Assembly (NCBI RefSeq): GCF_018691265.1
Contig: NW_024881301.1
Location: 16,101,252 to 16,165,251, forward strand
Reading direction: 5' to 3'
Source: Tyto alba
Taxonomy: Eukaryota; Chordata; Aves; Strigiformes; Tytonidae
Length of the DNA: 64,000 nucleotides
Below the pieces are notes generated by a model that was not told the origin of the DNA, ran no database searches, and saw only the letters and a list, made by a program, of their open reading frames with translations. This document shows, one piece after another, positions 1 through 10,011 of this stretch. How positions within the stretch are numbered: the stretch's first letter is position 1; each line of letters begins with the position of its first letter. The position numbers were made by a program, and so were the translations under genes.

Positions 1-731
1 GTCCCCACTGCAAAAACACAGCAGCATCAGTCTGCACAGCTTGATTTCATCTCTGGCTAGAAGCTGGTTATATACTAAATAAAAGATTGACAGCAATCTC
101 ATGGAACCATCAGTGACAATTGTCCTTTAAAAGTAAATTTTCACAGTATCATCATTTTATAAGGTAATTGTTATTTTTGTCTTTTTTCCTCACCTAGATT
201 CTGCATAAGAATACAAATATCACTTCTTGTGAGGAGTAGTGGGAAATCAGGCTACTTTCTAAAACTTTCTGGAATACATTCACATGGTTGTACCTGTTTA
301 CCAATATAGCTGTGTGGTTATGCTGGAGGAGAAAAGAAGAAAAAACAGTGGTGTGCAAGTGGTTAGACCAGAAACACCAGTTTTGTGACAAATTCAAAGT
401 TGATACTTATCCCCAATAAAAAAAATAATTTAATTTCTGAGTTTTCTAATAGTTCAATACCTTTATTTTTAAATAGAAATGAAGAAGGCTTTCTCATATA
501 AGGATATGCTGAATGAAATATGTACATTATTTAAAACAATATTTTTTGCATTGTCTCTCAATTTATTCAGCAGCACTTCAAGTGATTCCATAATGTATAC
601 TACTTTCTCTCAGAGTGGAGGTACACTAAAATGTTACTAATTGCCACCAACTTTTGGAGTTATGTGTCCTTCAAAATATACCTATAATACAAAACTTCTG
701 ACATTTAGGTGTGTATTAGGTGTGCACATAG

Positions 732-736
<5 letters not shown>

Positions 737-764
<28 letters not shown>
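737..764. repeat. (TA)14 microsatellite
   Basis: Fourteen uninterrupted TA units follow a short TG-rich lead-in. It lies in a CDH19 intron and is a likely length polymorphism. Confidence 0.95.
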
Positions 765-767
<3 letters not shown>

Positions 768-3700
768 TTCCCTATTGCTCTGGAGAAATGTTAAAGATAA
801 AATGACAGATTAATATGTCATCAAGGCACATATATGCTTCAGAAATCACAGTATTTAATAAGACAAGGGTAAAGGAAATCTTCAGCTACTCAACTGTTAA
901 CTTGGTATCATCTGTGGTCTATGGAAACTGTTCTAACAAATACAGGAAATTCATCCTCTAAGACAACTTAGCATGATTAGAATGTAGTTGCTTTGTAAAA
1001 ACAATGGAGTGCTAGTTAGAAAGGGATTGAAAACTATGAATAATCCAATTGGTACAGTCTGTTATAAATGCCATTTTCTACTAAATATACCCAAGTACCC
1101 ACAACTATGTTTAGAAATGGACTTGTTTACAGTATCACATTTAATAAATCAGGAATAAAATCCAACATATATAGGACTGCAAAGTTATCATTACAGTTAT
1201 CATTCTGTGCATCTCATTTAAATGTAGATTTATTTTCTACATAGTTTCTAACCTTTAGAAAGAAATGCTGAATCTAAACCATCATTTGCTGCTTCTCCAA
1301 GCCCCAGCCTACTTTTCTGCTTGCCTATTGACTCTTCCAGAGCATAGTAGAAGGCAGAAGCATGGAATTTGCCCGGCTAGGCTCAGGAATATGCAGCTGG
1401 TGGATATAATGGAAAGGTGAGCATGAAGAGGGCATCTGGTAAAGAGGGAGCTGACCAGGAGGGAAGCAGTAACAGATCTCCTGTACTCTCAGGAGGAAGA
1501 TTATTTTTAAAATAGGGTGGCAGGAGACCATATAAAGAGAGGACTATGCTTTCTCACATTATTTCAGGACAAAAATTTCATTATCATTATATGAACGTCT
1601 GCATTAGATATGGACTCTATAACAAGGAGAAGAAAAAATATTATCCTGGGTTTAGAACATTTTTTCAGTTTTTAATTTTTCACTTCCACGAAGCCTGTAT
1701 TTCTTTATACATTTAACCTTCAGCAAACAAAGCAAACCATTTGCTGAATAGAAACATTACCTAGACATCATATTTGAGTGATAGAAATTACAATGTTAAT
1801 ATTAGATACTCAGAAACTTCAAAGCACCATTTTTTGTAAATCCATGTTTGGGAGAAGAATAATTGATCAAATACAAATACTATATTTTAAAGCAACCAAT
1901 TAATACATAATTCCCCCCTCTGAAACAAACAAATTAAAAAAACAAAACCCCATCTCTTGACAGTCCAGTCATGACATGATATAATTGACAATCCAACCAT
2001 GATATAGTTTCTCATTTATGTGAAAATGGATATAATGACAGAGACAAATTAACTGAATATGTCTATGGGCTTTCAAACATGCAGTTTTGAATATGGGAGT
2101 CTGTGTGATGTTGATATAAGGTTTAGCCCCAAATATGTGTTTTATGTACACAGTAATGTATTAAGCTGGATAGTAAACATGCTTACATATTTTTTGCTTT
2201 TTATTTCCTTTATTTAGGGCAAACTACATTTTGTTGATTGCTGCATGAGATTTTTTCATTGTATTCCTGCAGCCTTGGTTTTACTCTTCTTGGGCAAAAC
2301 ACAGTAGTGTCACATATATTGAAGCCCATCAAGTAAACTATAGGGCTCTCATATGACAGTTATTTGTTTTCCTAACTAGAGCTTGAAATCCATAAAAACA
2401 TTAATCACTGATATATTATTGCATCTGACTCTTAACCATTCCATCAGATATACTGCATTTGTACAAGTTTAACAGCTATATGGAAGACACTTAATGTAAA
2501 ATTGTACCAAATGCCTGAGGGAAAACCAGAGTCTTGTGTTCTCAGAAGAGAGTCCATTTGCTGACATGATTTTCATTTACTGTGACACTTGCATATAAAA
2601 TCTTAATAAAATTTAGTACTGACGATAAAAGAGAGCTAAGAAAAAGTAAAATGTGTTCTAATATGTTGGCACATTAGTATATATATATTGATATTTGTAC
2701 CTAACTTTAGGCAAAATTATCTGTGCATATTTTCTCTTTTTCTGTGGTTCTCTGAGGTAAGTGGCCATCTGTGAATAATTCTCTCCTTGCTTTCTTAGTT
2801 CCAGACAAAATGTTCACAAAGAGTGAACAGTTTTCCCAGGTACAGACCAAGTTTCCTGAGTGTGTTTTCTGTGAGGATATTACTAGGAGATGCCAGATCT
2901 AGTATCAGTGAACTGAAGTGCTGCTAGAGAGATCTGAAACAGAGCAAAGGCTCAGTCTCTCTATTGCACTGTATCATTTAAATTAATTCTGGTCTACATT
3001 CCTTACTATGCAAAAAGGTTTTTCTATTTTACTGGGACAAAAGCACTGATGTAATGAACTATTACAGTATCATTGCTTCAAATTTTAGTTGGTTACTGTT
3101 TCTATCTACTAGGAAGTTAGAAATTTCCTTGTAAAGATCAATGCTTTAGAGTGCACGCTGAAAGAGATTTCACCTCAGATGTGTAGTCCCTATTCTGAGA
3201 AACAAGGTGAGTCCAGAGGAGTCCTCATGGTGTGGCTCAGCTGTTTCATTGGATCTGACCACTGTTGAGGTATGTACTTACCTTACAGTGTTATATACCA
3301 CTACACTTACATTCTTTATGCCAGACATAGACATTAGTATGCCAGTAGTGTAGTAGTGTCTACACTGAAGAAGTAGGTGAAAGAATGATCTCTGAAATAG
3401 CTATGGTATGACTGCTAGAGAGGTCAAACAGAAACAACAGTGTAAAAAATATTTCAAGATCCATAAGACTGACTTTGATTCATATATCATACCATGGATG
3501 ATTGCAAATTTGTAAATTTACTATTTCAGGTAGTCTGTGTCCGAAAGAGGAGTCACACAGGGATCCTGTTTTATTTTTTCACCCATTTTGACAAATGGGA
3601 GGCGGTGTTAATTCTGATTTTTTTTTTTTTAATTTCTTATATTTCTGTATTTTAGTGGAATCTTTTCTTTTTAATAATATTGCAGGAATATCACAAAATA

Positions 3701-3970
3701 AATTAAGTTTTTTGAAGTTTAATTAATCTTATGATGAAGTGATACATTGTTTTAGGAATTTAAATATGCAATAGATGGCACAGGAGATTGGATGAAGACT
3801 GCTGAGTCTTTCATTTTTAGGGTATCAGTTTACAGCCAACTCAAATCAATACAGATTGAAACTTCTCATCTGTAAACTTCTTGTTGATGTTTTCAGGTGA
3901 GAAACAGAGGTATATGGGAAAAGATTACTACTTTTGTTTTGGCCATAAGTACAGTCCTACTTAACTTTTT

Positions 3971-3972
<2 letters not shown>

Positions 3973-4002
<30 letters not shown>
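3973..4002. repeat. Poly(T) tract, 30 bases
   Basis: An uninterrupted run of 30 T. About 206 bases to its right lies a 21-base poly(A) run (4209-4229), so the pair could fold back. It is followed at once by a 19-bp duplication. Confidence 0.95.
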
Positions 4003-4013
4003 CTCATATAGCC

Positions 4014-4047
4014 ATCATTAAGACAGGAGCTTATCATTAAGACAGGA
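4014..4047. repeat. Short direct repeat (15 bp, two copies)
   Basis: ATCATTAAGACAGGA occurs perfectly at 4014-4028 and 4033-4047 with a 4-base spacer. Both copies sit on the same side of the poly(T) run, so this is a small tandem duplication rather than a target-site duplication flanking an insert. Confidence 0.9.
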
Positions 4048-4208
4048 AGATAAAATAGAAGCAATCCGTCAGTCAATTCTTGATATATTTCTGTGAAAAG
4101 TTACACGTCTGTGTGAGTATAAATCAAACCATACTAAATTAACAGCTATTTTAAAACCATTTCTATAAGAGATCAAATGCCTCATAAACAATGTTTTACC
4201 ACAGGGGG

Positions 4209-4229
4209 AAAAAAAAAAAAAAAAAAAAA
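4209..4229. repeat. Poly(A) tract, 21 bases
   Basis: An uninterrupted run of 21 A preceded by GGGGG. No retroposed gene body was recognised upstream of it. Confidence 0.95.
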
Positions 4230-5085
4230 GTCAAAGTCCTAAATCTGTGTAATCCCAGATAAAAATACCCAGATAATTCTAGACAATGAACTATGCCCAT
4301 TATTTCTGTGAGCACATTAAAAAAAAATGCAAAGGTCCTTGACAAATAACTTGTCTTCTTGTCTCCAAACTTGAATGAATAAGCAAGATGCAAAGACTAG
4401 AATTACCTGCTGAACAAGCAACTGATTATGGTACAAAAAGTTATTTGAGCAAGAGTTCAGATGCAGAAGTATTGCTATAAATAAATCTGTCTGCATGGAA
4501 GAAAGTGGCACTGAAGAAACATACACCCAAAAGTTATTTCCCTGGCAGAAGGTGATATAAGCAGGGTGACTAGGAATTAAATTGATTAAATGGATGTCTT
4601 TTGTAGCTATTGCTGACAGTGATGGTGAGCTACTTCTTCATGGTAGAAATTAGGATAGTAACCCCACTTTTGATTAAAGCTCAGGCATGAATATCCTTTC
4701 CTTACAACTGCTGTCCAGGCTCGTAGAAGATAAAAGTTTACAGTTCCCTGTGAAAGATTCACTGAATCGGCCCTAAAAGTTGCACTGGTAATGCTGAATG
4801 AAACATAATTTTTATTACCTTTTATGATCACTGATGTTATTATTTTAATGACCTCATTAATTCATACAGTTTTAAGTAACACAATATGTGAATTTCAATA
4901 TTATTTGCAATAGAAATAACTGAAAGATATAGGGATACAAATTTAAAAGATCACTGGGATTCTTTCTGTAAGATTTAAAGAATCCAGTTTTCCTTTGATT
5001 TTGAAGATAGTTATTTGGAGATAGCAGTACCTATGACATGGTTATATCATCTGCATTCACACTTTGGGTTTTTTTAAGGATTTAA

Positions 5086-5164
5086 ATGTATGTGTATACA
5101 CATTATGTATGCATATGTGTATGTACACACGTATGTATATATACACATGTACGTATATATACAC
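5086..5164. repeat. Alternating purine/pyrimidine tract (TG/CA/TA mixture)
   Basis: Positions 5104-5164 alternate pyrimidine and purine without a break for 61 bases, in a mixture of TA, TG, CA and CG steps. One TT break separates it from a further alternating stretch at 5086-5103. Such sequence can adopt left-handed Z-DNA or extrude cruciforms. An apparent Tyr/Val/His-rich open frame through it is a repeat artefact. Confidence 0.9.
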
Positions 5165-6143
5165 TTATATTTGTCATATGTTGATCTTGCTTCGTATTTG
5201 TTGTACGAAGTTTCCAGATACATGATAGATCCTAGGCAGTCCTTTGCTGCACACCATCTAATCCAAAAAAAAAGAGAAACTGACTGATAAGAAAGAGTCT
5301 TGGCAGTGTAAATAGGTAGGCATTATATATGGTGTGAGGGTGGTCATCACATCAGCCCACATCAGCTTCATACCATTCCTGTTCTGAACCCATTGCTTAT
5401 AGAAAAGAAACTGCCCCTCTCTTTGGGGGGGGCGGAACTGTGAGCGCCTGTGATGTGAATGTGATTCTTTTCCAGTACTACACAGAGCATAATAAAGACA
5501 TATTCTTTAATTATTAAGCAGAATCACAGTAGACTGAAGGATGCTGTTGAGTACTTTTCAGTTCAACCAAGCCTTTATTTATGTCCTTAAAAGAGTCAGC
5601 TGAGGTCAGAGGATTTAAAAGTTTACATGCATGCTCCTTTTCTTTCAGGCTGGTAGAAGCCTGAAGGGCTGACAGGTTGTAACAATAATCATACACTGAA
5701 CAATTTTCTAGAGATTAGGGTGCTATATAGATTGAAAAAGTAGTGAAATCTGTCAGCCCCAAATCTCCTTTGCAGTATCAACTGGCTATAATACCCTACC
5801 TATTTGAAATGGTAATGAATTTTCAAACAAGTACCAATTCCAATGCTGAATTGCTGATGGAAAATACAACTCTCTGTGGTTAATCCAAGCATGTATTCAG
5901 TTTCTGTAAAAGGACTTGGATACATGTAGGTACCTAAATATTTAAAAGCAAGGAGGTTAAGTAGAGATATGCACAGCCTTCAGTTTAAGCATATACCTTT
6001 ACAAATTTCCAAACTTGTAAAATATTTTGCTTCCTTCTCTCTGAAAAGCACTCTATAAAATATGTTATTAAGATTTTACATTAACATAGATATCTAGAAA
6101 AAAAAATCAGGAAATAAAGACTGTGGTTCACAACATGTCATAC

Positions 6144-6438
6144 CTTCAGGTGACATCTCTGGAACAGTGGCCACATAAGGTCCATCCAAGAATTGTGGTT
6201 CATGATCATTGACATCTCGAACCTTGATAACAAATTCTGATTCAGGTTCAACAGGAAGCTGAGTGCTCCTCTTGATTGCTTGTGCTCTTAGTGTGTAGAA
6301 GGCTTTCTTTTCTCGATCCAGCTTTTGTGTCACGTAAATTTTGCCATTATTTTCATCAATGATAAAAATGCTTCCAGCTCCCTCCCCTGTCAAAAGATAT
6401 TTCAGGTTGCCATCCTGCTTGTCTAAATCTGATTTCAG
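6144..6438 (-). CDS. CDH19: Cadherin-19, second coding exon: rest of EC1 and EC1-EC2 linker
   Basis: This exon carries 98 codons plus one base, the 295-base length typical of this exon in type II cadherins. The acceptor is ACTTGCAG|CTG and the donor GAAG|GTATGA. It continues the previous exon in frame as ...[14 protein letters not shown]. Visible motifs in order are [18 protein letters not shown] (calcium ligands Asp and Glu of LDRE), [12 protein letters not shown], the linker DVNDHEPQF and VPEMSPEG at the start of EC2. The linker normally reads DxNDN; here the last Asn is His (codon CAT). The VPEMSPEG ending and the IIDE-GKIY-QKLDRE pattern fit CDH19. The reading frame is intact with no stops or frameshifts, so the gene looks functional in this part. 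Downstream exons would lie left of position 1. Confidence 0.92.
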
Positions 6439-9400
6439 CTGCAAGTATAAAGCAGAAAAATAAACCACATTTTGGTAGGAATGAAGTTTTGATATACCCA
6501 TTTTAGTCTTTTTCTGTTTTCATTCTACAGTGAACCCTGTTACTAGTGAGCTTTCTTGAATACTAGTATTTGAAAGAAGGTACTGTCACATTTTCAGCCA
6601 GTCATGGCTAAGTTTTAAAGTAATGATATAACAGATATATAAATGCATGGTAAACCTGAAAAAAAATATGTTTCAGACAATTTGAATTGAAAGGAATGAA
6701 TGTAAGTATCTACTTTAGCTCATTGCTTTATCAGCTCCAATAAACTTCTCCTGAAAACAATGCAAAGGTCATTAAAAGTTAGCTAAATTTTTTATTACAA
6801 ATTACAAATGAGAAGTGTAGTTTGTAATTTATATATATATTTTTTGTACTCAGCAATACTAAGTGTAAATATGAGAGACAGTGGTGTTCTATTTCTGCTG
6901 AAATATTAAAGAGATGAAAAGCCATTCTGTGGTATAAGCCTGTATTATTTATACTGAAATAAATTGACAGACTTTTTCCATTTCCTTCCAGGATTATCTA
7001 CATCCTCTGTTTTCTTGCTAAGATGAACTTTATGATGATGATTCCTCTGATGAAGCTGAGCCCTGGAGACCATTTTGGTCCAGATGCGTTTTTTCATGCC
7101 AACAAAATAGTTCTGTTAATGGTAATAACATGTTAAAGTACTTTTTTATTAGCAACAACTTAATTTCTTCACATGTCAAGCATCCACAGCTGAATTTAAT
7201 GGGAACAACAATTTCTAGTGTATCATTAATTCTCTAATTTTTTTTTTATTTAATTTGGGTTTAGAACAAAAGGAGACAAAATCTCCAAATCTGGATAATC
7301 ATTGAAAAATCCAAAGTTAAAAAAAAAAAAAAAAAGGAGGTTTTATTCATCCTGCTTCCACAAAAGAATGGGTTTCAAATGCAAATAATATGCCTACCTG
7401 CTGACTTCAATAATCTCACTGTTTTGCTTCATGTTTGTTGACCCTATAGCTCAGTGTAGGAGTGGGACACAGAGTGGGAAAGAAGTAACTATAGGGTGTA
7501 AAGGACACATTTCTCTGTTGGATTACTCAAAATATTTTACAATAGCTTCTGAAGTTGCAAAAATCATTTTAGCTTTTCTTTGGAAAAATTCCCATGACTT
7601 TTGAAGATTTTCATAATGCGTAATTATCTGCATGCATCAAATGGATAGTTTATTCAGAATGTGACTGGGACACTGTTCTGAGATAGGAGGAACAGTTCTG
7701 AGTTCCTGCTCTCAGTTTTATCAGAGTATTTAAGCCCTAAATTACATAGAGTTAATTCCCCTTGCCAGTACAAGAGAGACAATTTTAAAGGCTAGGGAGT
7801 TCAGAACCATTTAAAATATGAACAACTTAAAGCCAAATGTTTTCAGCATAAGTAGTTGTGTACAAAACAGGGGGCAGGTTCACCACTTCATGAGTGATCT
7901 GGTTGAACTCATTTTAACACCACCCAAATCTGGCATCTGTCTAAGGGACAACACAGATCCTTTCTGATCCTTAAATCCTTGTTTCCTTGTCATGAACCAC
8001 AGGGCAAGGGAAAGGTGATGAATATCTAGATCTTTAACCTAAGATGGGGTTCAGATATGATCACAGAGTGCATCAAACCCTTAGAGACTGGAAGCGTGCC
8101 TCTGAATGGCTCTTTAGACATAACCTGTGTTGAACAACTTCACTCAGCATCATTTACCCCCAAAAGATTTTCATGACCTTGATCATGTTCAGTGAGAAGT
8201 CTCTTACAGATGACATTTGCTGAGAAAGTGCACCGAAGGTTCTCAGTTTACCTGTTTTATTAAGCTAGACACAAAAGAATAAATTGTCTTTCCATTGTAA
8301 ATGAGAACCTCAAACAAGAATTTATGTACTTGCCCTCATGTATTTGCCATTGCAGTGTTAGTGGACACATTTATTTTCTTAAAAATAATAATGAAAAAGG
8401 ATTCATGAGTCTATGTTAAAAGAAATTTGAAGATTTAGCTCTGTATCTGACTGCGAAAAGAAGTTGATATGGAATAGAGACTTAAAAAAAGACTGTCTAC
8501 CTTTGTGTTTTCATTGATGCAGTTTCCTTCAGGGCTTTATTTACTAAAAATTCATGCTCTGATCATAGACTATCACTTCATTTACTGAAAGCAGAGCATA
8601 TTCTACTCAATAAAAAGACACGAGTAAATATGTCTGATTAGACAATGATTTGAATGCAATAAGTTAACCATTATCTTCAATAAAATTTCCCCTAGTTTAC
8701 CTAAGAAAAATAGAAAGGCAAAATTATGACATTTTTCTACAGCTGTATGAAAATACATGACATTTATGAAGTTTCTTTTTGGGAAACTGTTTTCCAGCCA
8801 TGGGAAAAGTAGTAATAATTAAAAAATTAGTATGTCTGCACTTGTTCTTTCAGAAGTGAGGCATCACACTTCCACAGTAGTTACTTCGAAGGGACTATGA
8901 AAAAAGTAATTAATGAATTTTGAGCACTTCACCCTTTGGGCCCAATTAAATTTTAGTGCTAGTTAATTATCAGTTAAACTTATTTTGGTTCATTCATCTA
9001 GAAAGTGCCTTAAAGAAAAGAAAACTAGATCTCCAGATTACAATTACTTCTAGCATACAAAAATAAATAATAATAATAAATAATAATAATAATAGTAAGC
9101 AGAGAGAGAATAAAAGGACAGATAAAGCCTCATTAAGACAATTATCTTAAAGCACATTTTTAAAGGAGGGTGAAAAATAATTGCTCATTGTGTTAAACGT
9201 ACGTTAATCTAATGAACCATGCTGATTCCTGTAGTTTCTCAGTATTAAAAGGATTTTGTATTAATCTGCTTCATTAAAAATTAATGAGGGGTAAATCAGC
9301 TACTACTTAATGTAATAGAAAATCATGCTAAATACTGTTTGCAACCTACACTGCATTCAATATGGCTGCTTTGATGCAGAGCCAAAAATAACACAAGCAA

Positions 9401-9784
9401 ATTTCCAGAAGTTGATAAATGCATCCTTAACTTTCATTCAGAAGACAGAAAGGAACTTTTCAGCTTGATACCTTTATTTGCTGTGTATGGAACTAGTTTT
9501 AGTAACAGAGTGAATGTGCAGTTTCCTTGACTGCAGACCTAGGTGAAGGAAGGTCCTTGGTACTGCCATGACCTGCAGCTCTCAGAGTTCTCTGACCCTA
9601 AGTCAGGTCACAGGAAAGGAGAGATGTTGCATTGCCCAATTACAGCTCCTTGAGCTTCTATTTCTACCTTTCTTGATATTTCCAATTCAGTGGAGATACT
9701 TGGTGTTCCAAGTCAAGGTAGTAAGCTGCTAATCAGCACATGAAATCTAACCTTGTACCGTTCTTGAATCATTACTTATCATAC
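6439..9784 (-). other. CDH19: CDH19 intron between the two coding exons
   Basis: This intron of 3,346 bases begins GTATGATAAG and ends ACTTGCAG on the minus strand. It is AT-rich and has no supported exon. It contains an (AAT)n microsatellite, a poly(A) run near 7320-7335 and a TAAT/ATTA-rich stretch near 9200-9320. Confidence 0.85.
9062..9095. repeat. (AAT)n microsatellite, interrupted
   Basis: A run of AAT/AAAT units in the CDH19 intron, interrupted by one extra A-containing unit. Confidence 0.9.
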
Positions 9785-9982
9785 CTGTCCAATATATACA
9801 GGCACCATCGAAGTCTGTTCCTCAGTTGCAAATAGTGGTTCCCATACCCAGCCACGTTTCACTCTTCGAACTGCTGTGAAAGTCCGATCTGTGTTTTGAG
9901 TGCTGTGGTTCTGCATGTGCGGAGAGCAAAGCCAAAGTTGAACCAGAATCAACATAAGTGATAGTAATACAGAGCAATTCAT
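9785..9982 (-). CDS. CDH19: Cadherin-19 (type II cadherin), first coding exon (partial gene)
   Basis: This exon encodes the N-terminus of a calcium-dependent homophilic adhesion receptor of the plasma membrane. It has 66 codons. Residues 1-20 form a hydrophobic signal peptide beginning MNCSVLLSLM. Residues 21-43 are an unusually short propeptide with one N-glycosylation sequon (Asn25-His-Ser). It ends in RVKR, a furin site, followed by the mature start GWVW. Trp2 and Trp4 are the type II strand-swap residues, and Glu11 is the first calcium ligand of EC1. The start is the ATG at 9982-9980; a TTG just upstream in the same frame is not a plausible start. The donor is CAG|GTATGA, leaving phase 0 after Gln66. 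The MNC start, short propeptide and IGQL junction match CDH19 as known in mammals better than CDH7, CDH10 or CDH12. The paralogue choice is from memory and not a search. The type II cadherin call is firm. Confidence 0.9.
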
Positions 9983-10011
9983 GATGAACCCTCCTTTCAA
10001 TCAGTTTTCAT
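9983..10011 (-). promoter_or_regulatory. CDH19: CDH19 5' UTR segment and splice acceptor of the first coding exon
   Basis: A strong acceptor lies at 10012: a long pyrimidine tract on the minus strand (about 10013-10040) ends in CTTCCACAG. This puts 29 bases of leader before the start codon and implies at least one upstream non-coding exon, which I could not locate. The leader begins with an ATG that opens a four-codon upstream ORF. The position is inferred from splice consensus only; no transcript evidence is available. Confidence 0.7.
9997..10011 (-). promoter_or_regulatory. Four-codon upstream ORF in the CDH19 leader
   Basis: Immediately after the predicted splice acceptor the minus strand reads ATG AAA ACT GAT TGA (Met-Lys-Thr-Asp-stop). 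The stop ends 14 bases before the cadherin start codon. The base at -3 of this ATG depends on the last bases of the upstream exon, so its strength cannot be judged here. If the acceptor is right, every transcript using this exon carries it. Short upstream ORFs of this kind commonly lower main-frame translation; that role is inference. Confidence 0.45.

Larger units (their letters stand above)
1..6143 (-). other. CDH19: CDH19 intron after the second coding exon (partial)
   Basis: The intron starts with GTATGACATG at 6143 on the minus strand and runs off the window. I looked by eye for the next type II cadherin exon (about 120 bases, EC2 start, with GQPYF-like coding) and did not see it. It holds a (TA)14 microsatellite, a poly(T) and a poly(A) tract, a 61-bp alternating purine/pyrimidine tract and otherwise AT-rich unique-looking sequence. 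Confidence 0.75.

Noticed and set aside
5090..5287. 65-codon plus-strand open frame rich in Tyr, Val and His
   Set aside because: It is the translation of the alternating purine/pyrimidine tract and carries no real protein signal.
6094..6143. Extension of the cadherin exon past 6144 (residues after MSPEG)
   Set aside because: The GTATGA donor after GAAG, the 295-base exon length and loss of cadherin similarity all place the exon end at 6144.
9983..10000. Cadherin start at a TTG six codons upstream of the ATG
   Set aside because: TTG is not a usual vertebrate start, and the ATG at 9982-9980 begins a normal signal peptide matching the family start MNC.
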